Assembly (NCBI RefSeq): GCF_964026435.1
Contig: NZ_OZ032147.1
Coordinates: forward strand, 1,550,001-1,614,000
Length of the DNA: 64,000 nucleotides
Source of the DNA: Rickettsia endosymbiont of Gonocerus acuteangulatus
Lineage (GTDB): Bacteria > Pseudomonadota > Alphaproteobacteria > Rickettsiales > Rickettsiaceae
Reading direction: 5' to 3'
In this document: positions 31,637-40,996 of the stretch, piece after piece
How positions within the stretch are numbered: position 1 is the stretch's first letter
Layout: each line of letters opens with the position of its first letter
Program-made: the position numbers and the translations under genes
Notes under the pieces: model-generated
Database searches by the model: none
Told to the model about the DNA's origin: nothing
What the model saw: only the letters and a program-made list of their open reading frames with translations

Positions 31637-31952
31637 AGCTATAAGATATGTGAGTAAAATCTGAATTGTTTTGAAACTAGATATCTTCTATACCTAAGCT
31701 ATATCTAGGTATATTCTTGCTTTTTTTTTAAGCATTTTAGTATGCTCGTAACAATATTATGATTTATATTAAACCAATAAATATACTTATTTTGGTAGGT
31801 AGAATATTTACTGGTTTTTTTATAGTTATTAAATTTATACAGCTGAGATTATATTATTTTGTAGAAATGTAAAGAAATTTGTTTATATTTTTACTTTAAA
31901 TATAAACAATATATTTTATATTTAAAACAAGCAGTGAATTTACTTTATTTTT
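31637..31952. other. A/T-rich gap upstream of the XRE regulator
   Basis: This region holds no convincing ORF or RNA gene. It ends with an AT-rich run (ttatatttttactttaaatataaac) likely to contain the promoter of the 31953 gene. No clear -35/-10 pair was identified. Confidence 0.4.
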
Positions 31953-32387
31953 ATGTCAAATTTAAAAACCAAAATTAATGAGTTAATGGCTCAAAGAAAA
32001 ATGAGTGCTAAAGATATTGAAAATTTAACAGGATTAAGTAGAAATACTGTTAATAGTATAATATTTGGTAGCTCTAAAAACCCTGGCATTTATACTATTA
32101 AGCAATTAGCAAATGCTTTGAATGTTAAGGTAGAATCCTTAATTTCTGATAATAAAGAAACTCAAATTGATATTTTAAATCCAGAACAAATAAAATTATT
32201 TGGCGAAGTTGTAAGCCTTACTACAAATATTATTTCCGACAAAAACATTGATTTTTCTATGCATAAAATTACTTCTATTATACAAGAAGTATATCAATGT
32301 GCTTTAAAAGGCAAGTCGGAAGAAGTACAAAAGCATTTAGCAGAATATTTAATGGATATGCACATAGACTCTGCAAACAAAATTTAA
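31953..32387 (+). CDS. XRE-family HTH regulator
   Basis: The 144-residue protein has an N-terminal Cro/C1-type HTH (about 8-62): MSAKDIENLTGLSRNTVNSIIFGSSKNP...IKQLANALNVKVESLI. A C-terminal helical part (70-144) probably mediates dimerisation. It is intact in a region of ISs and remnants. Such regulators are typical of phage, plasmid or toxin-antitoxin modules. It is the only recognisable DNA-binding repressor in the window and so a candidate for the operator sites at 11.7 and 13.5 kb, although nothing directly links them. Confidence 0.85.
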   Translation: MSNLKTKINELMAQRKMSAKDIENLTGLSRNTVNSIIFGSSKNPGIYTIKQLANALNVKVESLISDNKETQIDILNPEQIKLFGEVVSLTTNIISDKNIDFSMHKITSIIQEVYQCALKGKSEEVQKHLAEYLMDMHIDSANKI

Positions 32388-32394
32388 ACTATTT

Positions 32395-32640
32395 TTCGTC
32401 AAGAGTTTATTGCGTGGATTGGGAATTGTCATTTATAGTACCGGACAGTTATTATTCTATGTCATTCCCGCTTAAGGCTTGCCCAGCGTGGATCGAAAAA
32501 CGCCCTAAGGTAGTAATCTAGTTACTTGGGAACTAGATCCAGAAAATAATAAAAAATACTAATTTTATTAGTATTTTTAACTGGCTCTAGTTCATAAATC
32601 ACGGGATGACAGGGGAAAATGATCCACGCAAGCAAAACCC
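32395..32640. repeat. Composite palindromic repeat
   Basis: It contains tagtaccggaca (32438-32449), tcattcccgcttaagg and a long imperfect palindrome (aactagatccagaaaata ... ttaactggctctagttcataaatcacggg). The inner unit is the inverse of 42545-42645 with very high identity. Confidence 0.65.
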
Positions 32641-32660
32641 TTATACATTACTAACTAGCG

Positions 32661-32842
32661 TCAGTTCAAATTGTAAAACATTTTTTCTAATTCTTCTAAG
32701 TGTTGTTCTATTCTTTCAATATCTTCATCTGTTACGGGAGTTTCTAATAAATGTGCAACTTCATCTTTTAGAATATTTACTTTTCTCTTTCAATGAAATC
32801 TAAATTAATATTGTGAATGTTTTTTTTATTTTGGTTTGACAT
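32661..32842 (-). pseudogene. Small helical protein, frameshifted
   Basis: The frame begins MSNQNKKNIHNINLDFIERE at 32842 and stops early. A one-base shift in the AAAAG run near 32780 restores KVNILKDEVAHLLETPVTDEDIERIEQHLEELEKMFYNLN. The restored product is about 60 residues. The acidic amphipathic helix is antitoxin-like, but no family is recognised. It lies immediately downstream of the structured region at 32867-33049, which would form its leader. Confidence 0.4.
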
Positions 32843-32866
32843 TTGATGGATCCTGATTAATTAAAA

Positions 32867-33049
32867 CCACCAATGAATGAAACTTTGGTGGCCGGGGGGA
32901 GGTAAGAAAACCGTTACAACAGTTTACAATAGCCTTTAGGTTTAAGGTATGCACCTTAAACCCTGGACATAGCTATTGACACCCCAATAAAGCCGAGGAT
33001 GGTATCATTTAATGGTAGATACCCACCATGTAACAAGAGATTCTTACAT
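32867..33049 (-). ncRNA. Candidate structured RNA or leader with several nested stems
   Basis: Read on the minus strand, in order: atgtaa/ttacat (33049-33028); ggtatc/gatacc (33023-33001); an outer stem caatagc/gctattg (32978-32927) enclosing a perfect 10-bp hairpin ggtttaaggt/accttaaacc (32962-32939); and a terminator-like hairpin ccaccaa/ttggtgg followed by tttt (32891-32863). Base composition is richer in G+C than the surroundings. It ends about 20 bp before the start of the small ORF at 32842, so it may be a cis-regulatory leader or a separate small RNA. The family is not recognised. Confidence 0.45.
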
Positions 33050-33625
33050 CCCAAAATAGCCTAATAGCTATTTCAATTACAATTTATACTTAACTCCTCA
33101 AAAAAGTCAATTAGCAATTAAGTTTTATTATTTTACTAAAAGCCATTAATGCTTGTAATTTTACAAACCATTAGTTGTTTTTTATTATTGCTATTTTTAT
33201 TTCTAATATTAGTTATAAAATTTATAAAACTTACGCTATGAGTAAAAAAGTGATAAATTATTGTAAAAATAATTAAACATGTCAAAGAGGATAAAGTTGC
33301 AAGCAATACCAATTAATAGGACAGATTATTGTCAATTTTTAATAGTTAGCCAAAAGAATTATAGTTTAACCTACTACGCTGAACATGCAAAGAAATGTAG
33401 TCATGATGTTATTAATAGATTTTTAAGGAATGAAAAATATACACCTTCTTTGTTATGGGAACACATCAAGAATGATGTTATTTTTTCATCTAATGGATAT
33501 ACAATATTTGATGATACGGTTTTAAATAAAAGGAATACGAAGCAAATAGAAATTGCAAGATCGCAGTACAGTGGAGCTACAGGTAGAGTTACTAAAGGTA
33601 TAGGAGTAGTGAGTCTGGTATATTA

Positions 33626-34586
33626 TAGCATAAGTCATTAAGGTACTGACAGAGCGAGAGTATCATGTTATAGTAAGCAAATATTAACAAGCATGTAAAG
33701 AGATATGGCACGAGCATATGCAATAGAACTAAGACTAAGAGTTATAAAAGCTGTAGAAGCAGGGATACGAATAAGTAAGGTAAGTAAATTATTTAATGTA
33801 AGTCGTGATACTATATATAAATGGAAAAAATTAAAAGATAAGCAAGGTACTTTAGAAGCAGCAACTGGTTATCAGAAAGGACATAGTCATAAGATAAAAG
33901 ATTCAGAATCTTTTAAAGAATTTTTTAAAGCTAATATGAATAAAACATCAAAGGAGTTAGCAAAGCAATGGGGTAATATTGCATCTGTAACTATTTTAAG
34001 ACAAATCAGAAAACTTGGCTATAGCTATAAAAAAACTCATTTTCATCCGAAAAGAGATATTAAATTAAGAAATGAATTTATAGCAAAGATACAAACCATC
34101 ACAAAAGACAAATTAGTATATCTTGATGAATCTGGAATAGAGGATAATGCTTGCAAAGAGTATGGATGGAGCATTATAGGACAAAGGTGTTATGGAGAAA
34201 AGGTGTATCAACATAAATTTAGAATAAGTATGATAGCTGGTCTTTGTAATGGTAATCTTATTGCTCCTGTAATATTTGAAGGTAATTGTAATACAGAGGT
34301 CTTTAAAACTTATATTAGGGATGTATTAATTACAGAATTACAACCTGGGCAAACCGTTATTATGGATAACATTAATTTTCATAAAAATTCTAAAGTTAAA
34401 GAGTTCATTGAATCCGTTGGTTGTACCATATTGTATTTACCAACTTACTCTCCTGATTTAAATCCTATAGAGCATTACTGGTTTAAGATAAAAAATGAAA
34501 TTAGGAAAGTTGTAGGAGATTTTGAAACATTTTATGATGCTGTTTTTAATACTATTAAATTGTCAGTATCTTAATGATTTATGCTA
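33626..34586 (+). mobile_element. IS-B (IS630 family), complete copy
   Basis: 961-bp element with terminal repeats tagcataagtcattaag and cttaatgatttatgcta and the TA duplication typical of IS630/Tc1-mariner elements. This is the one copy in the window with an uninterrupted transposase, inserted in IS-A. Confidence 0.94.
33705..34574 (+). CDS. IS630-family transposase (IS-B), intact
   Basis: The 289-residue protein has an N-terminal HTH (AYAIELRLRVIKAVEAG...NVSRDTIYKWKKL) and a DD34E-type catalytic core: Asp in [11 protein letters not shown] (about 145), Asp in [11 protein letters not shown] (about 225) and Glu in [13 protein letters not shown] (about 260). The junction between the two parts is an A7 run. 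In two other copies the same place reads AAACAAAAC and the frame is broken. Confidence 0.94.
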   Translation: MARAYAIELRLRVIKAVEAGIRISKVSKLFNVSRDTIYKWKKLKDKQGTLEAATGYQKGHSHKIKDSESFKEFFKANMNKTSKELAKQWGNIASVTILRQIRKLGYSYKKTHFHPKRDIKLRNEFIAKIQTITKDKLVYLDESGIEDNACKEYGWSIIGQRCYGEKVYQHKFRISMIAGLCNGNLIAPVIFEGNCNTEVFKTYIRDVLITELQPGQTVIMDNINFHKNSKVKEFIESVGCTILYLPTYSPDLNPIEHYWFKIKNEIRKVVGDFETFYDAVFNTIKLSVS

Positions 34587-35375
34587 TATAACCCTGATAT
34601 TAATAAGTTTTGGGTAATAGATTATCGAATTTTTGCACCTGATCATGATGGACCAACAAAACTAGAACACCTATTAAACATGTTAAATAATGCTGTTTAT
34701 AGCAAGAAGATTCCTTTTCAAACAGTACTTTTTGACACATGGTATTCTACACACAAAATTATGCAACATGTTGACTCTCTGGGGAAATATTATTATGCCC
34801 CTATTAAAGCCAATAGAAACGTTAGTAAAACACACGATTCTAAACCTTATAAAGCTGTAAAAGAGTTGACATTTTCAGATGAAGAGATCAGGCATGGAGT
34901 AGAGATTCATATAAAAGGCTTTGCTAAAAATAAGCATGTTAATTTGTTTAAATTTACTGTTTCTACCAACAGAGTTGAGTATGTTGTTACCAATAACAAA
35001 ACTCACAAATCTTCTAAAGCTGTACAAGATGAGTGTGGCTTTCGATGGGTAATTGAGAGCATGCACAGAGAAATTAAGCAACTTACTGGGATAGAACGTT
35101 GTCAATGCAGGAAACAGCGTCTTCAACGTAATCATATTAGTTGGGCATTTTTAGTTTGGGCATTTCTCAAAAGGACTGCAAATACAATCGGTAAAACGGT
35201 TTACCAAATAAAGTTAGGGCTTTTAGATGACTATATGCAACAACAGCTGCGTTCTCCATCTTTACGATATTTAGAACCAAACATAGCGTAAGTTTTGTTT
35301 ATTTAGAGTATCTATAATCCAAAAAAATTAATATGAAATACAATGAATAATAACGATGAACTTAATTAATTAGTG

Positions 35376-35498
35376 GTTTTTAAAGATCAAAATATTAGAA
35401 GAATTTTATATAATAACGAATGGTGGTTTTCTATAATGATGTAGTAGGTGTATTAACTGATAGTGCAAATCCACGAGATTATTGGTCTAAGATAAAAA
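35376..35498 (+). pseudogene. BRO-N domain gene fragment
   Basis: The frames VVFKDQNIRRILYNNEWWFSI and NDVVGVLTDSANPRDYWSK join across a one-base shift near 35437 to give the conserved start of BRO-N domain proteins, which are common in phages and mobile rickettsial DNA. There is an in-frame stop just before it and the dispersed repeat cuts it at about 35498. Only about 45 residues remain. Confidence 0.7.
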
Positions 35499-35499
35499 C

Positions 35500-35704
35500 T
35501 ATAGTACCGGACATTTTCAAAAAAATGTTATATTTTTTTCAGGTATAGGTGAACTTATATGTCATTCTTAGCTAGAGGCGGGAATCCAGCATAAAGCAAG
35601 ATAAATCGAGCTTTTTATTTAAAAAACTTGTTGCTTTTATGTTTATTTTTCTGGATTCCCGCCGTTGCTAAGAATGACATAGAATAATAACTGTCCGGTA
35701 CTAT
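35500..35704. repeat. Dispersed palindromic repeat with tagtaccggaca ends
   Basis: It begins tatagtaccggacatttt and ends aactgtccggtactatt, so the ends are inverted repeats. The centre is a large hairpin: tgtcattcttagc...gcgggaatccag against ctggattcccgcc...gctaagaatgaca. The left 50 bp are nearly identical to 6612-6660. Confidence 0.65.
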
Positions 35705-35752
35705 TCGATTTATCACGCATTTATTTTATTAAAAAATTTCTAAAAAATTAAC

Positions 35753-36358
35753 TTGATAATTAATAATAACTCAACTATTAATAAACTCATTAATAATAAA
35801 ATTAAAAATTATATGCATCCAACTCATATCAAAGTTCTTACACCTAATTCTAAAGATTTGGACATTTTGTGTGTAGCACTTTCTATTGTTAAAACTTTAG
35901 ATCAAATAAATGATTTTAAAATTCTTGTTAAACAAGCTCTTAATCAAGGGTTCGATATTAATATGAAAGATGGAGATCATTGTACTCTTCTATATTATTC
36001 CTGTACAATGAAATTATATGAGATAGCTCAGTTTCTTTTAGAAAATGGAGCTGATCCTAATGTTATAAATACTGCAAATGATCAGATTACGCCTTTATCT
36101 ATTATAAGAACACACTCAAAAACAGAACAGAGCATTTATTTAACAAAACTTCTTTTACAACATGGTTTATTAAAATTATGCCAAGATAATGATTTCAAAA
36201 TAATAGATAATTCTGTTACAGTTAAAGACATAGAGGAGTTTATTGATTGGCAAATGTCAACATCACCTAAAAATCACGAATTTATTTCTTATCATTTAAA
36301 GGAATTATATAATCTTCAAAATCATTTAGTAAGAAATACAAAATTTAGTATAGCTTAA
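35753..36358 (+). pseudogene. Ankyrin-repeat protein, 3' end cut by IS-F
   Basis: The frame opens with TTG at 35753; an in-frame ATG at 35813 ([12 protein letters not shown]) is an alternative start. Ankyrin repeats are visible in [26 protein letters not shown]...[27 protein letters not shown] and [15 protein letters not shown] is inserted at 36351, so the last codons come from the IS and the natural C-terminus is lost. Ankyrin proteins are often effectors or host-interaction proteins in Rickettsia. The remaining 200 residues could still fold. Confidence 0.7.
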
Positions 36359-37236
36359 TGCGATAAGGTAGTGATTTTTTAAGAGCATAGTAAACAGCAT
36401 CAAAAAAGTGCTCAAAATTAGAAATAGTTTTTCTTATTTCATTCTTGATTTTAAACCAGTAATGCTCAATAGGATTTAAGTCAGGAGAGTAAGTTGGTAA
36501 AAATAAAATACTGCAACCAACAGATTCAATTAACGTTTTCACTTTTGTACTTTTATGAAAATTAATATTATCCATTACTACTATCTGACCAGCCTTTAAT
36601 TCCTTGATCAATATCTCTTGTACATAAGTTTCAAAAATGTCCTTATTACATGTCCCATCAAATATTATTGGGGCAATAATATCTTTGACACACAGCCCAG
36701 CAATCATACTAATCCGTGATTTATGTTGATAGACCTTTTCACCATAACATCTTTGACCGATAATGCTCCACCCGTATTCTCTACAGCTATTATCTTCTAT
36801 CCCAGACTCATCGATAAATACTAAATCTTGTTTATCTATAGTTTTTAGTTTCAATATAAACTCATTCCTTAGACCAATATCCCTTTTGGGATGAAGAAAA
36901 GTTTTTTTTATAACTATAACCTAATTTATTAAGCAATCTTGATATCGTACTTGCAGATACTTTTTGACTCCAGTTATTAGCTAGCTCCATGGTGGTTTTA
37001 TCAAAATTTAATTCTATAAATTTTTTAAATCCCTCTATGTCTCTTATTATTCTACGATGTCCTGTATGATAACCACTTTTTGCTTTGACATCCCCAGTTT
37101 GTTTCTTTAATTTTTTCCACTCTATTATAGTCTTCCTACTAATAGAGTATATCTCTGAAGTCTCTTTTATTGTTTTACCATCTGTTAAACTTTTTATTAC
37201 TCGTATTCTTAAATCGTATGAATATGCCTTTGCCAT
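36345..37236 (-). CDS. IS630-family transposase (IS-F), two frames joined by an A8 run
   Basis: Frame 1 starts at ATG 37236 ([23 protein letters not shown]) and stops at 36862. Frame 2, one base back, reads [16 protein letters not shown]... and carries [23 protein letters not shown] and NPIEHYWFK. The overlap lies at eight consecutive A residues, present in both IS-F copies, so a -1 ribosomal or transcriptional slip probably makes the full protein. The stop codon lies outside the element: the last sense codon uses the target TA plus one flanking base. Confidence 0.8.
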
Positions 37237-37298
37237 AAGTTTTTCATTTAGTATAATCCAACTCATACTATAAGTCACTACCTTATCGCATTAAGCTA
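36351..37298 (-). mobile_element. IS-F (IS630 family, second type), complete copy
   Basis: 948-bp element with terminal repeats tagcttaatgcgataagg and its inverse, and the TA duplication (36349-36350 and 37299-37300). It separates an ankyrin gene from an NB-ARC fragment. Confidence 0.93.
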
Positions 37299-37300
37299 TA

Positions 37301-37477
37301 GCTTTAAAAGTTCATCGTTAATATTTAAATTGCAATCAATAAACCAGATCAAATTATAATTATCTTTATTTCCATAGGCATACATTCTAGCTAGCTGAGT
37401 TTTATCCATCCCGCTAACACCTACAATACTTGTTTGCCTGTATTTTTCTAAATTAGTCTTTACTTGATTTAGTTGCT
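37301..37477 (-). pseudogene. NB-ARC ATPase gene fragment
   Basis: On the minus strand the frame reads VKTNLEKYRQTSIVGVSGMDKTQLARMYAYGNKDNYN...IWFIDCN. This matches the P-loop region of NB-ARC proteins (usual GVSGMGKTQLA), with Gly to Asp at a key Walker A position. About 58 residues remain between IS-F and IS-C. The mutated P-loop suggests loss of ATP binding. Confidence 0.65.
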
Positions 37478-38543
37478 TGAAAATACTATAAGTAAGTAGA
37501 ACAAAACTTATTTAAAATAATAAGATTTTAAATAGGTAATGATGAACAGAAAATATAGACACTTATCTCGCGAAGAGAGATATGAAATAAAAAGAATGTA
37601 TGACCTAGGAGTCAGTATTAACAAGATAGCACAACATCTTACGAGGTCTAAAAGCACTATTAGTATGGAGCTAAAAAGAAATAAAGTAAAAGGTAAGTAT
37701 ATGCCTTGTGTTGCTCAGGAACAATATAAAAAAAGGATGCATCAGCAAGAGTTATTAAAAATAGAGAAGTTACCTATTTTGTTAAATTATATCAAAAATG
37801 CTATGATTCACAAGAAATGGTCACCGGATGCTATAGCCGGAAAGTTAAAACTGGACAAAAATACAGCTTGTTGTATCAGTACAGAAAGTATATATAGATT
37901 TGTCTACACTTCTCCAGTTGCAGCTAAATTAAAGTTATATAGCTATTTACCGTCTAAAAGATATAAAAGGCAAGAAAGGGGGACAAGGCATCAAAGGATC
38001 ATTATACCACAAAGGATCTCAATACATCAGCGTGATGCAATAGCAATGCAAAAGCTAGAAGTAGGGCATTTTGAGGCAGATCTTACATTTCATAAAGGTA
38101 ATCAAAGTATGAATATCGGTGTGCTGGTGGATAAAAAGAGTCAAAAGATTATTTTAGTGCTGAATAACTCCAAAAGAGCTAAAACAGTTACCACTGGGTT
38201 TTTAAAAAAGATCAAAACGCTGCCAAGTAGTGTTAGAAAGACTATTACTATGGATAATGGCAAAGAGTTTGTAGGGCATCTTGCTTATAGACTATCTGGG
38301 TTTCAAACTTTCTTTTGTGATCCATACCGCCCTAGACAAAAAGCACTAGTGGAGAAAATGAATTCTATGATTCATAGAATTTTACCTAAAAATACAGATA
38401 TTACAACCGTTACACAAAGAGGTCTTGACAATATTGCTGAGATTTTAAATAACATGCCAAGAAAGATTTTTGGTTATAAAACCCCCAATGAAATTTGGGC
38501 AGAAAATTTATAGGTTTTGTTCTACTTAGTCCTTGAATTTTCA
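37478..38543 (+). mobile_element. IS-C (IS30 family), complete copy
   Basis: 1066-bp copy with related ends tgaaaatactataagtaag and (inverse) tgaaaattcaaggactaag. No clear short target duplication is visible, so the flanks may have been rearranged. Confidence 0.87.
37539..38513 (+). CDS. IS30-family transposase (IS-C), intact
   Basis: The 324-residue protein has an N-terminal HTH region (LSREERYEIKRMYDLGVSINKIAQHLTRSKSTISMELKRN) and a C-terminal DDE core: Asp in FEADLTFHKGN (about 184), Asp in TITMDNGKEF (about 244), and Glu in RQKALVEKMNSMIHR (about 278). This layout is typical of IS30. It is intact, in contrast to the copy at 22.8 kb. Confidence 0.93.
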   Translation: MMNRKYRHLSREERYEIKRMYDLGVSINKIAQHLTRSKSTISMELKRNKVKGKYMPCVAQEQYKKRMHQQELLKIEKLPILLNYIKNAMIHKKWSPDAIAGKLKLDKNTACCISTESIYRFVYTSPVAAKLKLYSYLPSKRYKRQERGTRHQRIIIPQRISIHQRDAIAMQKLEVGHFEADLTFHKGNQSMNIGVLVDKKSQKIILVLNNSKRAKTVTTGFLKKIKTLPSSVRKTITMDNGKEFVGHLAYRLSGFQTFFCDPYRPRQKALVEKMNSMIHRILPKNTDITTVTQRGLDNIAEILNNMPRKIFGYKTPNEIWAENL

Positions 38544-38698
38544 AACTGAAAAGGCTAAAAAAATTATAGAGGAAAGTCTAATTAGTTTTTTACTTGTTGC
38601 AGCTAATATAGATTATAATCTAGAACAAGAATTTACAGCATTATGTTTGCGAGCTTCTGATATTGAATTTGAAAAAAAAGTAACATTTTCTAATGGTA
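38544..38698 (+). pseudogene. Fragment of an unknown gene between two ISs
   Basis: The plus frame is open throughout (QTEKAKKIIEESLISFLLVA...FTALCLRASDIEFEKKVTF). It looks coding and helical but is cut at both ends by IS-C and IS-B. The family is not recognised. Confidence 0.4.
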
Positions 38699-39461
38699 TA
38701 GCATAAGTCATTAAGGTACTGACAGAGCGAGAGTATCATGTTATAGTAAGCAAATATTAACAAGCATGTAAAGAGATATGGCACGAGCATATGCAATAGA
38801 ACTAAGACTAAGAGTTATAAAAGCTGTAGAAGCAGGGATACGAATAAGTAAGGTAAGTAAATTATTTAATGTAAGTCGTGATACTATATATAAATGGAAA
38901 AAATTAAAAGATAAGCAAGGTACTTTAGAAGCAGCAACTGGTTATCAGAAAGGACATAGTCATAAGATAAAAGATTCAGAATCTTTTAAAGAATTTTTTA
39001 AAGCTAATATGAATAAAACATCAAAGGAGTTAGCAAAGCAATGGGGTAATATTGCATCTGTAACTATTTTAAGACAAATCAGAAAACTTGGCTATAGCTA
39101 TAAACAAAACTCATTTTCATCCGAAAAGAGATATTAAATTAAGAAATGAATTTATAGCAAAGATACAAACCATCACAAAAGACAAATTAGTATATCTTGA
39201 TGAATCTGGAATAGAGGATAATGCTTGCAAAGAGTATGGATGGAGCATTATAGGACAAAGGTGTTATGGAGAAAAGGTGTATCAACATAAATTTAGAATA
39301 AGTATGATAGCTGGTCTTTGTAATGGTAATCTTATTACTCCTGTAATATTTGAAGGTAATTGTAATACAGAGGTCTTTAAAACTTATATTAGGGATGTAT
39401 TAATTACAGAATTACAACCTGGGCAAACCGTTATTATGGATAACATTAATTTTCATAAAAA

Positions 39462-40787
39462 GAGTCTTTCTAATTAAGTGTGTAAATTTTTCATAGGGCT
39501 TAAATTCTACCTTCAAATTTTATCAAAAAGTGAGCCATAGCTGCGTTCCAGTTTGGAATCGGCATAGCCCATTTCTTGGTCATATAATCAATTGCCAAAT
39601 ATAAGGTCTTAAAAACGGCATTATCATTTGGAAAAACCCGTTTATTCTTGGTAACCTTACGTAATTGGCTATTGACAGATTCTACACTATTTGTTGTGTA
39701 TATTACTTTCCTTATCGCCTCAGGGTATCCTAGAAAAACCATTAAATTTTCCCAATGAACATACCAAGATTTAGCAATTTGTGGATACTGTTTACTCCAT
39801 TTAGCTTCAAAAGATTCTAAAGCAAGATGTGCTTCTTCCTCTGTGCTAGCAGTATAAATAGGCTTTAAATCAGCCGCTAATTCTTTTCGGTCTTTATATG
39901 ATACATATTTTAAACTATTTCTAATCTGATGTACAATACATAATTGATGTTCGGTTTTCGGAAAAACTGCCTCTATCGCCTCAGACATACCGGTTAAATT
40001 ATCACTGCAAGCAATAAGCATGTCTTGCATACCTCTGTTCTTCATCTCAGTAAAATTACCAAGCCAAAATTTTGCTCCTTCATTTTCACTGATCCACAAT
40101 CCTAAAATATCCTTCCTGCCAGATAAATCAATACCTAATGCTACATATACAGACTTATTGATAATTCGTTTATCTTGACGTACTTTTACTACTAAACAGT
40201 CAAAAAATACTATAGCATATACTCGATCCAATGGTCGGCTTTGCCATATCTTGACATCCTCAATTACATCATCAGTAATTTGACTTATCAAACTTTCGCT
40301 AACGTCAGCTCCATACAATTCTTGCATTTGAATCTTAATATCAGATAAGCTCATTCCTTTAGCGTATAACGATATTATTTTATCATCAAATCCTTCAATA
40401 CGTCTTTGACGCTTTGGAATTAATGCAGGTTCAAATGTACTACTTCTATCCCTTGGAACCTCAATCTCTATAACTCCATTATTTGTTACTAGATTCTTTA
40501 CATTCTTACCATTACGAACATTATCACTATCAGTATGACAATATTTATCATATCCTAAGTGATTATTCATCTCTGACTGCAATGCCTTCTCTACAAGCCG
40601 TTTGGTTAATTGCTTTAATAAACCATCCTCTTTAAGTAATGTTGATATATCTGTATCATTATTTATTAATAAATCTATCGCTTGATTCATTGCTTCATTT
40701 TGTTTTTGGTGCATATAATTTCTCCTTTTGTTATATTATATTTTTATATAACCTTTGAGAAATTCCCACACTTATTTGGACAGAGCC
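39462..40787 (-). mobile_element. IS-H (IS256 family), complete copy
   Basis: 1326-bp element flanked by an exact 8-bp duplication cataaaaa (39454-39461 and 40788-40795), the IS256 hallmark. Imperfect terminal repeats (gagtctttctaattaagtg / ggctctgtccaaataagtg). Intact transposase. Confidence 0.94.
39500..40714 (-). CDS. IS256/Mutator-type transposase
   Basis: The 404-residue protein shows the family pattern: N-terminal LLINNDTDISTLLKEDGLLKQLTKRLVEKALQSEMNNHLGYD; GIEIEVPRDR-like VIEIEVPRDRSSTFEP; Asp in YAIVFFDCLVVKVR; ALGIDLSGRKDILGLWISENEG; Asp in LIACSDNLTGMSEAI; and Glu in TNSVESVNSQLRK. It is intact and the only IS256 copy seen in the window. Confidence 0.95.
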   Translation of the reverse strand: MHQKQNEAMNQAIDLLINNDTDISTLLKEDGLLKQLTKRLVEKALQSEMNNHLGYDKYCHTDSDNVRNGKNVKNLVTNNGVIEIEVPRDRSSTFEPALIPKRQRRIEGFDDKIISLYAKGMSLSDIKIQMQELYGADVSESLISQITDDVIEDVKIWQSRPLDRVYAIVFFDCLVVKVRQDKRIINKSVYVALGIDLSGRKDILGLWISENEGAKFWLGNFTEMKNRGMQDMLIACSDNLTGMSEAIEAVFPKTEHQLCIVHQIRNSLKYVSYKDRKELAADLKPIYTASTEEEAHLALESFEAKWSKQYPQIAKSWYVHWENLMVFLGYPEAIRKVIYTTNSVESVNSQLRKVTKNKRVFPNDNAVFKTLYLAIDYMTKKWAMPIPNWNAAMAHFLIKFEGRI

Positions 40788-40996
40788 CATAAAAATTCTA
40801 AAGTTAAAGAGTTAATTGAATCCGTTGGTTGTACCATATTGTATTTACCAACTTACTCTCCTGATTTAAATCCTATAGAGCATTACTGGTTTAAGATAAA
40901 AAATGAAATTAGGAAAGTTGTAGAAGATTTTGAAACATTTTATGATGCTGTTTTTAATACTATTAAATTGTCAGTATCTTAATGATTTATGCTATA

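Larger units (their letters stand above)
33279..35291 (+). pseudogene. IS-A transposase split by IS-B
   Basis: The N-terminal part ends with VSLVYY at 33625 and the C-terminal part resumes with NPDINKFWVIDYRIF at 34591. Both halves are otherwise open and match the intact protein. Confidence 0.9.
33225..35297 (+). mobile_element. IS-A (IS701-like), complete but split by IS-B
   Basis: The left end (first base T instead of C) is at 33225 and the right end at 35297. A complete IS-B is inserted at TA (33624-33625 / 34587-34588) within the transposase. Removing IS-B restores the full 1110-bp element. Confidence 0.92.
38778..40982 (+). pseudogene. IS630-family transposase, frameshifted and split by IS256
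   Basis: The HTH part ends at 39137 after AAACAAAAC; the catalytic part is in the next frame to NINFHK at 39461. The last part (KNSKVKELIESVG...) resumes at 40788. Confidence 0.9.
38699..40994 (+). mobile_element. IS-B (IS630 family), copy 3, split by IS256
   Basis: Terminal repeats are intact at both ends with TA duplication (38697-38698 and 40995-40996). An IS256-type element is inserted at 39462-40787 with its 8-bp duplication. Confidence 0.92.

Noticed and set aside
32606-32803. Plus-strand ORF of 65 codons in the repeat region
   Set aside because: It begins in a palindromic repeat and runs antisense to the small helical ORF; no support for coding.
32661-32842. Toxin-antitoxin module with the XRE regulator at 31953
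   Set aside because: The two genes are convergent, separated by repeats, and the small protein has no recognisable toxin or antitoxin family.
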